DNA of 64,000 nt from Acidovorax sp. NO-1 (GCF_000238595.1 NZ_AGTS01000012.1:40238-104237); one strand, 5' to 3'; counted from the first letter of the stretch, positions 18,235 to 28,238 are shown. Program-made: numbers and translations. Notes: generated by a model not told the origin, from the letters alone.

Positions 18235-19704
18235 ATGTTGCCTTTTCCTGATTTCTGGCGCCAGCTCCTGCGGTGCGGCGTCTGCGGTATCTCTGCAATG
18301 GCCGCCGCCATCACACTCCCCGCCGCGGCCCAAACCGCCACCGCCACCGCTGCTTCCGGCCCGCTGCCCGCTGAAGTGGAAGCAGCACTCGCGCGCGCCA
18401 GGCTGCCGCGCGATGCGCTGTCGGTGCTTGTGGTCGACGCCCAAGGCGGGCGCGCGTCCCCGCGCCTTGCGCACCGGGCGCAGGTGCCCGTCAACCCTGC
18501 GTCCGTGATGAAGCTGGTGACCACCTATGCCGCCCTTGAACAACTGGGCCCTGCATACGTGTGGAATACGCCGGTGTACCTGCAGGGCACGGTGCAGGAG
18601 GGCAGCCTGCGCGGCAATGTCTACATCCAGGGCCAGGGGGACCCGAAGCTGGTCATGGAGCGCCTGTGGCTGCTGATGCGGCGCCTGCAGGGCCAGGGCA
18701 TCCAGGTGATCGTGGGCGACATCGTGCTCGACCGGTCGGCTTTTGACGTGCCCGAACACGACCCGGCCCGTTTTGACGGCGAGCCCCTGCGCCCCTACAA
18801 CGCCGCGCCCGATGCGCTGCTTCTCAACTACAAGTCGTCGGTGATGACCTTTGTGCCCGATGCCGCAGCGGGGCTGGCACGCATCCAGTACGACCCGCCG
18901 CTGGCGGGTGTGCAGCGCCAGGCCACGGTGGCTCTGGCGGCGCCGGGCACCGAGTGTGGCGACTGGCGGGGTGGGCTGCGTGCCGAGCTGGGCGACCCGG
19001 TGAAGGTGGCCTTTCAGGGTGTCTATCCGGCGGCCTGCGGGGAGCGGGCATGGCCCGTGGCCGCTGCCGACCCCCGCGCGTTTGCAGTGCGGGCGGTGGA
19101 AGGCATGTGGCGTGAGCTGGGCGGCAAGCTCACCGGCAGCGTGCGCGATGGGAAGGTGCCAGCGGGCCTCAAGCCTGCGTTTGTGGTCACCTCGCCAGCG
19201 CTGGCCGAGGTGGTGCGCGACGTGAACAAATACAGTAACAACGTGATGGCGCAGCATGTGTTCCTGAGCCTTGCGCTGCAAAAAAACGGGGTCGCCACCT
19301 TTGACGGTGCCCGCGAGGCCCTGCGCCAGTGGTGGGTGGCCCGCATGGGCGATGCGGAGCTGCCCCTGGCCGACAACGGTGCGGGGCTGAGCCGCGACGC
19401 GCGCATCACGGCACAGGCGCTAGCCCGCATGCTGCAGGTGGCCTGGGCGTCCCCGGTGATGCCGGAGCTGGTGGCCTCGCTGCCCATAGCGGGGGTGGAT
19501 GGCACCCTTCGCCGCAGCCAGAGCCGTGCGGGTACCGCTCACCTCAAGACGGGCAGCCTGCGCGATGTGATGGCCGTGGCGGGCTACGTGCACGGAGCCA
19601 GCGGGCGCCGGTACGTGCTGGTCGCCGTGGTCAATCACGCCAATGCGGGTGGCGCCCGGCCCGTGCTGGATGCTCTGACCGACTGGGCAGCCCGCGACCA
19701 GTGA
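18235..19704 (+). CDS. dacB: D-alanyl-D-alanine carboxypeptidase/endopeptidase (PBP4)
   Basis: A 489-residue low-molecular-weight class C penicillin-binding protein acting on peptidoglycan in the periplasm. The signal peptide ends near the Ala-rich stretch at residues 25-35. The active-site motifs are in order: SVMK with nucleophile S90 and K93, YSNN (SxN motif) near residue 333, and HLKTGSL (KTG motif) near residue 440. The insertion between SxxK and SxN is large, as in E. coli DacB. It diverges from the transporter operon with 86 bases between the starts. Confidence 0.95.
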   Translation: MLPFPDFWRQLLRCGVCGISAMAAAITLPAAAQTATATAASGPLPAEVEAALARARLPRDALSVLVVDAQGGRASPRLAHRAQVPVNPASVMKLVTTYAALEQLGPAYVWNTPVYLQGTVQEGSLRGNVYIQGQGDPKLVMERLWLLMRRLQGQGIQVIVGDIVLDRSAFDVPEHDPARFDGEPLRPYNAAPDALLLNYKSSVMTFVPDAAAGLARIQYDPPLAGVQRQATVALAAPGTECGDWRGGLRAELGDPVKVAFQGVYPAACGERAWPVAAADPRAFAVRAVEGMWRELGGKLTGSVRDGKVPAGLKPAFVVTSPALAEVVRDVNKYSNNVMAQHVFLSLALQKNGVATFDGAREALRQWWVARMGDAELPLADNGAGLSRDARITAQALARMLQVAWASPVMPELVASLPIAGVDGTLRRSQSRAGTAHLKTGSLRDVMAVAGYVHGASGRRYVLVAVVNHANAGGARPVLDALTDWAARDQ

Positions 19705-19753
19705 AAATCCAGGCCCACCCTGCCGCGCAGCGAGCGTTCGACCGTCACCACCC

Positions 19754-20023
19754 ATGCAAATCTCTGACCTGATCGGCTATCTGGCCGCCGCCCTCACGAC
19801 CTGCAGCTTCGTGCCACAGGCGCTGCACACGTTTCGCACGCGGGATGTGAGCGGCATTTCGCTGGGCATGTACAGCGTGTTCACGGTCGGCATTGCGCTG
19901 TGGCTGGTGTATGGCCTCGCGCTGTCGGCCTGGCCCATCGTGGTGGCCAACGCCATCACGCTGGTGCTGGCGGGCACCATCCTGGGCATGAAGCTGGCGT
20001 ACGGAGCACGCAAACGCCATTGA
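19754..20023 (+). CDS. SemiSWEET-family sugar transporter
   Basis: An 89-residue protein with three predicted membrane helices, the size of a single SemiSWEET unit that dimerises to form a sugar pore. The PQ-loop motif is present in FVPQALHTFRTRDVSGISLGMY, along with the conserved Asn near the end of helix 3 (VANAITLVLAG). Substrate and direction of transport cannot be read from the sequence. It follows dacB by 49 bases. Confidence 0.9.
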   Translation: MQISDLIGYLAAALTTCSFVPQALHTFRTRDVSGISLGMYSVFTVGIALWLVYGLALSAWPIVVANAITLVLAGTILGMKLAYGARKRH

Positions 20024-20150
20024 AGGCTGGCGGCCAATCGCTGTCACCTAGGTGTCTGCGGTGGGGTGTGGCCCGCGTTATCCCCAATGGATGCTGCAGT
20101 GCAGGTGCGCGCACGATGCGGCGTTGTTTCTTGCACTGAGGTATCCATCC

Positions 20151-21449
20151 ATGAACTATTTCCGTCTTACCTGTGTCGCCGCTGCTGCGGCAATGCTCGT
20201 CGCCTGCGGCGGCTCCGACGACCCGGACCGCGGTGAGCTGGTCGACCCTGCGGTCGTTCTCACCACCCTCACCGCAGCGCAAATTGACGCGGGCACCGCC
20301 AGCAGTGGTCTGCAAGCCATCAGCGGCAAGGCCAAATGCGATGTGAAGGTCGTTGCGCTCAATTACGCCACGGTGGGCGCCAAAGCCGGAGAAAACACGA
20401 ACGCCTCCGGCGTGATGCTGGTGCCCGCAGGCAGCTGCACCACAGCGGCGCCCCTGGTGGCCTATGCCAAGGGCACCGACGTGCAAAAGCTGCGCACCCT
20501 GGCCAACCCCCAGGACAGCGAGACCTTTCTCCTCGCTGCCATGTATGCGGCCCAAGGCTATGCGGTGGTAGCCACCGACTACCTGGGATTTGCCAAATCG
20601 GGCTACGGCTACCACCCCTACCTGCACGCTGATTCGGAAGCCACCACCGTCATCGACTCGGTGCGTGCGGCCCGCAACGCCGCAGGAGCGGTGGGCGCCA
20701 ATCTTTCCGGCAAGGTCATGTTCACGGGCTACTCGCAAGGCGGGCACTCGTCCATGGCGGCCCACCGTGCCGCTGAGCGCGACTACGGCACCGAATTCAA
20801 CGTGGTTGCGGGCGCTCACCTCGCGGGCCCCTACAACCTCTCAGGTTCCCTGCGCATTCCCGACGCCATTGCCGGGGTGCAGTTCTTCGTACCCTACCTG
20901 GTAACAGCTTGGCAGAAGGTCTATGGCAACGTCTACACCGACGTCAAGCAGGTTTTCAAGGCCCCGTATTCGGGCTATATCGAAAACCTGCTGCCCAGCC
21001 CCACGCTGAACTACACCACCCTGGTCACGTCCGGCACTTTGCCCGGCGGGACTCCCAACCAGGCCCGTGACGCACTGTTCCAGCCCGAGTTCATCCAGGG
21101 CTCACAGACCAGCACCACCCACCCCCTGTATCTGGCCGCCAAGAAGAACGACCTGCTGGGCTGGAACCCCAAGGCGCGCGTGTTGCTGTGCGGTGGTGCT
21201 GGTGATCCCACCGTTCCGCCGGCGGTGCACCAGCAGGTGATGAAGGCCGACTTCGACAGCCGCGGCCTCACCAATGTGACGTCGGTGGACGTCGATGCCG
21301 CCATCCAGGCCACCTTCGGGCCGGGTGGCCAGGCCCCGACCGACCCGACATCGGCAGCGTTTGCAACCTACTATGGCGCCTACCACGGCACCTACGAGCC
21401 TCCGTTCTGCCATGCACAGGCCCGCGCACTGTTCGATGCGGTGAAATAA
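20151..21449 (+). CDS. Lipoprotein alpha/beta hydrolase (secretory lipase-like)
   Basis: A 432-residue predicted outer-envelope hydrolase. ATG 20151 gives a clean lipoprotein signal (AAAAAMLVACGGSDD, lipobox LVAC) and is preferred to the longer frame from 20052. The nucleophile elbow GYSQG places the catalytic Ser at residue 195. The catalytic Asp probably lies in LLCGGAGDPTVPP and the His in YYGAYHGTYEPPFC, as in secretory lipases and feruloyl or tannase-like esterases. A strong terminator follows. Substrate unknown. Confidence 0.82.
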   Translation: MNYFRLTCVAAAAAMLVACGGSDDPDRGELVDPAVVLTTLTAAQIDAGTASSGLQAISGKAKCDVKVVALNYATVGAKAGENTNASGVMLVPAGSCTTAAPLVAYAKGTDVQKLRTLANPQDSETFLLAAMYAAQGYAVVATDYLGFAKSGYGYHPYLHADSEATTVIDSVRAARNAAGAVGANLSGKVMFTGYSQGGHSSMAAHRAAERDYGTEFNVVAGAHLAGPYNLSGSLRIPDAIAGVQFFVPYLVTAWQKVYGNVYTDVKQVFKAPYSGYIENLLPSPTLNYTTLVTSGTLPGGTPNQARDALFQPEFIQGSQTSTTHPLYLAAKKNDLLGWNPKARVLLCGGAGDPTVPPAVHQQVMKADFDSRGLTNVTSVDVDAAIQATFGPGGQAPTDPTSAAFATYYGAYHGTYEPPFCHAQARALFDAVK

Positions 21450-21464
21450 GCGCCTGAAGCACTC

Positions 21465-21496
21465 AAAAAAGGGCGACTCCGGTCGCCCTTTCTGCT
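21465..21496. terminator. Bidirectional rho-independent terminator
   Basis: AAAAAA-GGGCGAC-TCCG-GTCGCCC-TTTCTGCTTTC. A 7-base GC stem is flanked by A and T runs between the convergent hydrolase and mnmA genes, so it can serve both strands. Confidence 0.88.
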
Positions 21497-21562
21497 TTCT
21501 GTTGAGTGCCTGCTTGTTGTCGAGGTTGCCGCGCCCCGATGCCCATAGGGCTTAAGGCGCCG

Positions 21563-22675
21563 TCATTGCGTGGCATCCACGATGACACCCCCGCCCAGGC
21601 ACACCTCACCGTCATACAGCACCGCGCTCTGACCGGGGGTGACCGCCCACTGCGCCTGCGGAAAATCCAAACGAAAACCCACGCCATCGGCGCTGACCAC
21701 GGTGCAGGCGGCATCCTGCTGGCGGTAGCGGGTCTTGGCTGCGTACGCGCCCGGCAGCGGCGCCTGACCAGAGCACCAGCTCGCGTCCTGAGCATCCAGC
21801 TGGTGGGACAGCAGCCAAGGGTGGTCATGCCCCTGCACCACACGAAGGGTGTTTTTCTCCAGATCCTTGCGGGCCACAAACCAGGGCGCATGGTCGCCAG
21901 CACCGCGCTGCGCGCCCTTCTCTTTCACACCGCCGATGCCCAGGCCCTGGCGCTGGCCCAGGGTGTAGAAGCTCAGACCCACATGCCGGCCCAGCGTGCG
22001 CCCCCGGTCATCCTGAATGGGGCCGGGCGCGTGGCTGATGTAGCGGTTGAGGAATTCGCGAAACGGCCGCTCGCCAATGAAGCAGATGCCGGTCGAATCC
22101 TTCTTCTTCGCGTTGGGCAGGCCGATCTCCTCGGCAATGCGGCGCACCTCGGTCTTGTGCAGCTCCCCCACGGGGAACAGCGTTTTGGCCAGCTGCGCCT
22201 GGTTCAGGCGGTGCAAGAAGTAGCTCTGGTCTTTCGAGGGGTCGAGCCCCTTGAGCAGTTCGAACAGGCCCGTGGCCGCGTTCTGCCGCACACGGGCATA
22301 GTGGCCCGTGGCAATCTTCTCGGCGCCCAGGCGCATGGCGTGGTCCAGAAAGGCCTTGAACTTGATCTCGGCATTGCACAGCACATCGGGGTTGGGCGTG
22401 CGCCCGGCCTGGTACTCGCGCAGGAACTCGGCAAACACGCGGTCCTTGTACTCGGCGGCGAAGTTGACGTGCTCGATCTCGATGCCGATCACATCGGCCA
22501 CGGCGGCGGCGTCCACGAAATCGACGTTCGACGAGCAGTATTCGCTGTCGTCATCGTCTTCCCAGTTCTTCATGAAGATGCCGACCACCTCGTGGCCCTG
22601 TTGCTTCAATAGGTGGGCGGTGACGGCGGAATCCACCCCGCCCGAGAGGCCCACGACAACGCGTTGCTTTTTCAT
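21563..22675 (-). CDS. mnmA: tRNA-specific 2-thiouridylase MnmA
   Basis: A 370-residue enzyme that thiolates U34 of Glu, Gln and Lys tRNAs, with sulfur relayed from IscS through Tus proteins. It begins [18 protein letters not shown], the PP-loop (SGGVDS) that activates the base with ATP. Catalytic Cys residues are in [12 protein letters not shown] (first) and [11 protein letters not shown] (second). The C-terminal beta barrel is present (SGQAPLPG...). The protein is complete and its stop lies next to the shared terminator. Confidence 0.96.
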   Translation of the reverse strand: MKKQRVVVGLSGGVDSAVTAHLLKQQGHEVVGIFMKNWEDDDDSEYCSSNVDFVDAAAVADVIGIEIEHVNFAAEYKDRVFAEFLREYQAGRTPNPDVLCNAEIKFKAFLDHAMRLGAEKIATGHYARVRQNAATGLFELLKGLDPSKDQSYFLHRLNQAQLAKTLFPVGELHKTEVRRIAEEIGLPNAKKKDSTGICFIGERPFREFLNRYISHAPGPIQDDRGRTLGRHVGLSFYTLGQRQGLGIGGVKEKGAQRGAGDHAPWFVARKDLEKNTLRVVQGHDHPWLLSHQLDAQDASWCSGQAPLPGAYAAKTRYRQQDAACTVVSADGVGFRLDFPQAQWAVTPGQSAVLYDGEVCLGGGVIVDATQ

Positions 22676-22725
22676 GGGCAGGATTATCCGGCTATCGCTG
22701 TACGAATGGGGAGCAGAGCGCTATT

Positions 22726-22776
22726 GTAAAAATAGCTTTTAACGCATTCTGGTATTGGGCTGGAGGCTGTTTTTAT
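22726..22776 (+). repeat. REP-like element, degenerate copy 3
   Basis: It reads AATAGCTTTTAACGC, then TGGTATTGGGCTGGAGG and a T-rich end, a weak match to the family consensus with the central palindrome mostly lost. It lies between mnmA and the helicase gene. Confidence 0.45.
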
Positions 22777-22888
22777 GCCAAATAGCACAACAACTTTCCC
22801 CCATGCTTGCGATGGTTCTGCGGCGACAGGCTCCAGAGGGCGTCTTGCCAGGACAATCAAGGCAGCCGCACCCACACCAAGGACGACG

Positions 22889-25800
22889 ATGGCATTGCCC
22901 GATGGTTTGTACGACCTGCTATTGACAGAGGGCCTGGCCCGATCTCTCGCTGAGCTGGACCCGTCCCGGGCCAATGTGTCGGCGATAAAGGGCGGAGCGG
23001 CCGATCTCCTGATCGACGCTATCACGCGCCAGCTCGCGACCCTCCTTGGCGACATGTCCGGCGACGATGCAGACAAAGTCAAAGCGCAACTGGAACTGGT
23101 CAACGGGCTGCTGGTGATGCTGCGGCAGCGCCTCGCGGGTGGCGATGGCGCGGTGGGCACCGGTCCATCCGCGGATGTCATTGACCTGATTGCCTCTCCG
23201 TTGCGGGTCCTTCGAGCGGTCCAGCGTGACCAGCAGTTTCCGGCGTCGCCGGAGATCGGTCTGGCGGTTCCCTGGCTCTTTACCGCCGGCAAGGGTTCAC
23301 CTTCGTTGCTGCAGGAAATCCGCCGTGAGCTGGCATCCAGCGACCAGGTGGATATTCTGGTCAGCTTCATCACCGTCTCCGGCGTGCGCAAGTTGCAGGA
23401 CGTGTTGCAGCAGATCACGGCCATGGGCGCGCAACCAACAGGGCAGGCGCCACGCAAGACCCGCCTGCGCATCCTCACCACCACCTACACCGGCGCGACC
23501 GAGGCGCGTGCGCTGGACGAGCTGGCGCGCCTGCCTGGGTGCGAAGTGCGCGTGTCGCTCGATGGCCGGCGCACCCGTCTGCATGCCAAGGCCTGGCTGT
23601 TCCAGCGCAAGAGCGGCTTCGGTTCGGCGTATGTGGGCAGTGCCAACCTTTCGGGTGCGGCGCTGACCGGCGGGCTGGAGTGGACCGTCAAACTGACCCA
23701 GCGTGCGCAAGAGGCCCTGTTTGCCCGAGCCGTGGCCCATTTCGAGACGCTATGGGCGGACAGCGAGTTTCAGCGCTACGACCCGGGCAACGTTGAACAC
23801 CGGCAAGCCCTGGCGGCAGCGCTGGGCCGCGAGTCGTTTGGCGGCGAACCCTCGACCACCAGCAGCTTTTTTGACCTCCAGCCCAAGACGTATCAGCAGG
23901 AGATGCTGGAGCAGCTGGCCACCGAGCGTGCCCATGGCCGTAGCCGCAACCTCTTGGTGGCGGCCACGGGTACCGGCAAGACGGTGGTCGCGGCGTTCGA
24001 CTACCGCAACACCTGCCGCAGGCAAGGCGGGCGCCCGCGCCTTCTGTTTGTTGCCCATCGCGAGGAAATCCTGCGCCAGGCCCTGCGCACCTACCGTGAA
24101 GTGTTGCGCGCCCCTGATTTCGGTGAGCTGCTCACCGGGAGCCACCAACCCGAGCGCTGGGATCACCTGTTTGCCACCATCGACAGCCTGACCAGCCGCA
24201 ATCTTGTGGCCACCGTGGGTGCCGATCACTGGCACACGGTGGTGGTGGACGAATGCCACCGCTTGGCTGCTGACCGGTTTGATACTTTTGCCAAAGCAGT
24301 TCGCCCCAGCGTGTTGCTTGGGCTGACAGCCACGCCTGAGCGCAGCGACGGCCAACCCATCGCGCAGTATTTCGATGCACGGCCAGACGGCAGCCCGGCG
24401 GTCGAGCTGCGGTTGTGGCATGCGCTGGACCTGCAACTGTTGGCGCCGTTTGAGTACTACGCCTGCGACGATGCCACCGACTTCTCGGAAGTGCCTTGGG
24501 ACCGGCCGGGGGAACGGGAGGCGGTGGACAACCTGGTCACGGGCAACGACGTGCGCGCCCGACTCGTCATCAATGAATGGCGCCGCTTGGCGTCTGACGC
24601 AAGGCAGTCGCGGGCCATCGTTTTCTGTGTGTCGGTGGCCCACGCCGAATTCATGACCGATTGGCTCAATCGCGCGGGGCTTCCTGCCGCTTGTGTGGTC
24701 GGTGCAACGGCCAGCGAAGAGCGGCGCCGGGCGCCGCAGCGCCTGCTGAGCGGCGAGTTGTGCGCGTTGGTGACGGTCGATCTCTATAACGAAGGCATTG
24801 ACCTGCCGATGGTGGATACGCTGTTGTTGCTGCGGCCCACGCAAAGCCCGGTGCTGTTTCAGCAGCAGATTGGCCGCGGCCTGCGTCTGGCGCCCGGCAA
24901 GGAAAGCTGTCTGGTGCTCGATTTTGTCGGTCAGCACCGCACGGAGTTTCGGTTTGACCGTCTGTTGTCCAGTCTGACCGGCTTGTCTCGCCGCGAGCTG
25001 ACGGACGGTGTGGAGAACGGCTTCGGCAGTTTGCCGCCCGGCTGTCATATTCATCTGCAGCGCCAGACGCGCGAGCAGGTGCTGCAAGGATTGCGGGCCT
25101 TGATATCGCAGAACTGGCGGCGCCTGAAAACCGAGCTGCAGGCCTACGCCGCCTTGCGTGGCCGGTCTGCGGTGCAGTTGGCCGATTTTCTGCACGACCA
25201 GGCATTGGAACTGGAAGACGTCTACCGCGCTGCCACCGGCCAAGGCCGCAGTGGTTGGACGGCACTGAAGCGCGATGCAGGCCTGATGGTGGCAGAGCCA
25301 GGTCCGGAGGAGGACTACTTCAGCCGCCGCTTTGGCGACCTGCTGCATGTGGACGATCCACGTCGGCTCGACGTGATGACCGCAGTCGGTGTGCCCCAAG
25401 AAGACGCACCGGCGTTGCAGGCAGAAGAAGCGTTGGCGGTGCAGATGCTGGCCTACCAGATTGACGGACGCCATGACCAAGCCGCCGGGCACGAGGCTTT
25501 TATGGAGCGCATGGTGCAGCATCCCGCCATTGCGGCCGAGTTGGTGGAGTTGTCTGCTCTGCTGCAGGCCCGCAGCACCTTGGGCGCGCATCCGGTGCCC
25601 GGTCTCGAAGACACGCCCTTGTGCCTGCACGCTGCGTATGGTGTGCGCGAAATACTCACCGCCGTGGGCTGGCTGACAGCGTCGCGCCGCGTACCGTTCC
25701 AGGCCGGTACTTTGTCGCTGCTCAGCCGCAAAACCGAGCTGCTTTTTGTCACGCTCGACAAGAGCGAGGGGTACCACGACCGCATCGCGTACCACGACTA

Positions 25801-26068
25801 TGCGATCAGCGCGGAGCGATTCCATTGGCAAAGCCAGAACAGCGCTGGCCCGGATACGCCAGGTGGCCGGCGATACCTCGAAAGCGCGACCAATGGCTGG
25901 CAGTTCCAGCTCTTCGTGCGGCCGCGCAAAGGCGAGGCTTACCGTGCCTGTGGCCCTGTCACGCTGGAGTCGGCAGAGGGTGACCGACCGATGAGCATCG
26001 TCTGGCGGCTTGACACGCCGCTGCCGGCGCGGCTGTTCAGAGAGTTCAGTGTGCTGCGCGGGGTGTAG
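22889..26068 (+). CDS. PLD nuclease-like/SF2 helicase/DUF3427 fusion protein
   Basis: A 1059-residue protein. ATG 22889 follows AAGGA at ideal spacing; an in-frame ATG at 22775 lies at the edge of a repeat and is less likely. Domain order: an N-terminal region of about 150 residues; a phospholipase D-like domain with LHAKAWLFQR (H232, K234) and GSANLSGAAL; a superfamily 2 helicase core with ATGTGKT (K364), VVDECHR (D454), GLTATPERSDG and QQIGRGLRLAPGK (R663); then a C-terminal DUF3427 region. A single PLD motif implies that a nuclease would act as a dimer. Such fusions look like ATP-driven DNA or RNA processing enzymes in repair or phage defence. The role here is inferred only, and no methylase or partner gene is adjacent. 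Confidence 0.85.
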   Translation: MALPDGLYDLLLTEGLARSLAELDPSRANVSAIKGGAADLLIDAITRQLATLLGDMSGDDADKVKAQLELVNGLLVMLRQRLAGGDGAVGTGPSADVIDLIASPLRVLRAVQRDQQFPASPEIGLAVPWLFTAGKGSPSLLQEIRRELASSDQVDILVSFITVSGVRKLQDVLQQITAMGAQPTGQAPRKTRLRILTTTYTGATEARALDELARLPGCEVRVSLDGRRTRLHAKAWLFQRKSGFGSAYVGSANLSGAALTGGLEWTVKLTQRAQEALFARAVAHFETLWADSEFQRYDPGNVEHRQALAAALGRESFGGEPSTTSSFFDLQPKTYQQEMLEQLATERAHGRSRNLLVAATGTGKTVVAAFDYRNTCRRQGGRPRLLFVAHREEILRQALRTYREVLRAPDFGELLTGSHQPERWDHLFATIDSLTSRNLVATVGADHWHTVVVDECHRLAADRFDTFAKAVRPSVLLGLTATPERSDGQPIAQYFDARPDGSPAVELRLWHALDLQLLAPFEYYACDDATDFSEVPWDRPGEREAVDNLVTGNDVRARLVINEWRRLASDARQSRAIVFCVSVAHAEFMTDWLNRAGLPAACVVGATASEERRRAPQRLLSGELCALVTVDLYNEGIDLPMVDTLLLLRPTQSPVLFQQQIGRGLRLAPGKESCLVLDFVGQHRTEFRFDRLLSSLTGLSRRELTDGVENGFGSLPPGCHIHLQRQTREQVLQGLRALISQNWRRLKTELQAYAALRGRSAVQLADFLHDQALELEDVYRAATGQGRSGWTALKRDAGLMVAEPGPEEDYFSRRFGDLLHVDDPRRLDVMTAVGVPQEDAPALQAEEALAVQMLAYQIDGRHDQAAGHEAFMERMVQHPAIAAELVELSALLQARSTLGAHPVPGLEDTPLCLHAAYGVREILTAVGWLTASRRVPFQAGTLSLLSRKTELLFVTLDKSEGYHDRIAYHDYAISAERFHWQSQNSAGPDTPGGRRYLESATNGWQFQLFVRPRKGEAYRACGPVTLESAEGDRPMSIVWRLDTPLPARLFREFSVLRGV

Positions 26069-26130
26069 CGCTGGTCGGCACGACCCGCCGTGCCGGTGCG
26101 GTTTACGATGCGCTTCCAGGAGACAACCCC

Positions 26131-27624
26131 ATGCTCAAGAAAACCCTGTGGGGCCTGCTGGCCCTGCTTGTGCTGCTGGCGACCGCTGTGGCCATCAACA
26201 CCGTGCGCAAAGGCTCGCGCCAGTTGCCGGTGGAGCCGCTTGCGCCCGTGGCCGTGGATGCGACGGCTGTGGCCGCGCGCCTGGCCGAGGCGGTGCGCCT
26301 GCAGACCCTTTCCTCGCGCGACGACGCGCAGCTCAGTGCCGACCAGTTCAAGGCCCTGCACGCCTTGCTGCAGGAGCGCTTTCCGCGCGTGCATGCCACC
26401 CTGCAGCGCGAGGTGGTGGGCGACCTGAGCCTGCTCTACACCTGGAAGGGCGCCGACCAGCAGGCCCGGCCCATCCTGCTGATGGCGCACCAGGACGTGG
26501 TGCCCGTGGCGCCCGGGACCGAGGGCGACTGGGAGGTGCCGCCGTTTGCCGGGGAGGTGAAAGACGGCTTCATCTGGGGCCGTGGCTCGTGGGACGACAA
26601 GGGCAACCTGCTTTCGCAAATGGAGGCCGTCGAGATGCTGCTGGCCAGCGGCTACCAGCCGCCGCGCACCATTTACCTGGCCTACGGCGCTGACGAGGAG
26701 GTGGGTGGTGCGCGCGGTGCCCAGCAGATTGCCGCGCTGCTGCAACAGCGCGGCGTGCGGCTCGACTTTGTGCTTGACGAGGGGCTGCTGGTGCTCGAAG
26801 GGGTGATGCCCGGCATTGCCAAGCCCACGGCGCTCATCGGCGTGGCCGAGAAGGGCTACATGTCGGTGGTGCTCAAGGTGTCGGCCACGCCGGGCCATTC
26901 GTCCATGCCGCCGCCCAAGGGCACCAGCGCCATTGCCATGATGAGTGCGGCGCTCGCGCGCCTGGAGGACAAACAGTTGCCGGCCGGCATCCGGGGCGTG
27001 GCGTTTGAAATGTTCGACACCCTGGCGCCCGAGATGAGCGGCTTTGCGCGCGTGGCACTGTCCAACCTGTGGTTGTTCGGCCCCGTGGTGCAAAAGCAGC
27101 TGGAAGGCGCGGCCAGCACCAACGCCATGCTGCGCACCACCACGGCGCTGACCATCGTCAACGCGGGCAACAAAGAGAACGTGCTGCCCGGCCGCGCCGA
27201 GGCCACGGTGAACTTCCGCATCCTGCCGGGCGACACCAAAGAGGGCGTGCTGGCGCATGTGCACAGCCATGTGGCCGATGCGGCGCCGGGCGGCAAATTC
27301 GAACTGGTGGCGCTGCCCGGGGCGGTGGATGCGTCCAAGGTGGCGCCCACCGATTCGGCGCAATACCGGGTGTTGAACCAGACCATCCGCGAGGTGTTCC
27401 CCGACGCGCTGGTGGCCCCGGGGCTGATGGTGGCGGGCACGGACTCCATCCACTACGGCGCCATCAGCGACCACATCTTCAAGTTTTCGCCCATCCGCGC
27501 GAACGCAGAGGATCTCAAGCGCTTCCACGGCACCAACGAGCGGCTGAGCGTGGCCAACTACCAGGACGCCATCCGCTTCTACCACCGGCTCATTCCGCAG
27601 GTGGCGGTGCTGCCGGCGCAGTGA
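26131..27624 (+). CDS. M20-family metallopeptidase (PM20D1-like), membrane-anchored
   Basis: A 497-residue zinc peptidase with an N-terminal membrane anchor or signal (LWGLLALLVLLATAVAINTV). Metal-site motifs are intact: LMAHQDVVP (His, Asp), GRGSWDDKGN (bridging Asp), GADEEVGG (catalytic and metal Glu pair) and HYGAISDHIF near the end (last His). The dimerisation domain carries SATPGHSSMPP. The layout is that of carboxypeptidase S/PM20D1-type enzymes, which hydrolyse or form N-acyl amino acids. The substrate cannot be named. AGGAG precedes the ATG, 62 bases after the helicase gene. Confidence 0.9.
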   Translation: MLKKTLWGLLALLVLLATAVAINTVRKGSRQLPVEPLAPVAVDATAVAARLAEAVRLQTLSSRDDAQLSADQFKALHALLQERFPRVHATLQREVVGDLSLLYTWKGADQQARPILLMAHQDVVPVAPGTEGDWEVPPFAGEVKDGFIWGRGSWDDKGNLLSQMEAVEMLLASGYQPPRTIYLAYGADEEVGGARGAQQIAALLQQRGVRLDFVLDEGLLVLEGVMPGIAKPTALIGVAEKGYMSVVLKVSATPGHSSMPPPKGTSAIAMMSAALARLEDKQLPAGIRGVAFEMFDTLAPEMSGFARVALSNLWLFGPVVQKQLEGAASTNAMLRTTTALTIVNAGNKENVLPGRAEATVNFRILPGDTKEGVLAHVHSHVADAAPGGKFELVALPGAVDASKVAPTDSAQYRVLNQTIREVFPDALVAPGLMVAGTDSIHYGAISDHIFKFSPIRANAEDLKRFHGTNERLSVANYQDAIRFYHRLIPQVAVLPAQ

Positions 27625-27627
27625 TGT

Positions 27628-28113
27628 TCAGTCGGCCGGGCTGGTGACGCTCACATCCGTGTGCACCAGATGCAGCGGAAACCGCTGCCCCGCCAGATGA
27701 TCCTCCAGGCAGCGCAGCAGCAAGGGGCTGCGGTGGCGTTCGGGGCAGGCGCGGATTTCGTCGGGCGTGAGCCACAGGGTGCGCACGATGCCCGCGTCCA
27801 GGCTGCGCCAGTCATGGTGCGTGCCCAGCGTGCCTGCAAAGGCAAACCGCAGGTAGGTGATGTCGTCGCCGGTGCGCGTCTTGGTAAAGCGGTTGAGGTA
27901 CACACCGATCAGCGCCGTGGGTTCGAAGTCGTGCGCGGTTTCTTCCAGCACCTCGCGGGCGCAGGCCTGGATGGGCGACTCGCCAGGGTCCAGGTGGCCG
28001 GCCGGGTTGTTGAGCTTGAGGCCATCGGTGGTTTCTTCCTCGACCAGCAGAAAGCGGCCATCGCGCTCGATGAGGGCGGCCACGGTGACGTTGGGTTTCC
28101 AGCGGTGGGGCAT
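27628..28113 (-). CDS. Nudix hydrolase (NudJ-like)
   Basis: A 161-residue pyrophosphohydrolase. The Nudix box GHLDPGESPIQACAREVLEETAHD has the catalytic REVLEE core; the usual Gly near its end is replaced. It starts MPHRWKPNVTVAALIERDGRFLLVEEE and most resembles NudJ (phosphatase of thiamine-type diphosphates and nucleotides), which in E. coli sits beside mnmA. Here mnmA is 5 kb away. The ATG at 28113 is preferred to 28143 by family start position. Its end is 3 bases from the end of the convergent M20 gene. Confidence 0.88.
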   Translation of the reverse strand: MPHRWKPNVTVAALIERDGRFLLVEEETTDGLKLNNPAGHLDPGESPIQACAREVLEETAHDFEPTALIGVYLNRFTKTRTGDDITYLRFAFAGTLGTHHDWRSLDAGIVRTLWLTPDEIRACPERHRSPLLLRCLEDHLAGQRFPLHLVHTDVSVTSPAD

Positions 28114-28238
28114 GGCGCGCATTATGACGAGGGCGGGTGACACGAGGGATGTCGGCTATTGGCAAGAAAGCCACGCAGCGACCCGTCCGTGGCCGTGCTG
28201 CCACCGACCGCAGGGAGTTATGCCGGCCATCCCCGTTC

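Noticed and set aside
23750..25831. Antisense open frame (693 codons) opposite the helicase gene
   Set aside because: It runs opposite conserved helicase motifs and has no motif of its own.
22889..26068. Assignment of the PLD-helicase protein to a named defence system such as Mokosh or DISARM
   Set aside because: The PLD domain is N-terminal and partner genes are absent. The match is by theme only, so no system name is given.
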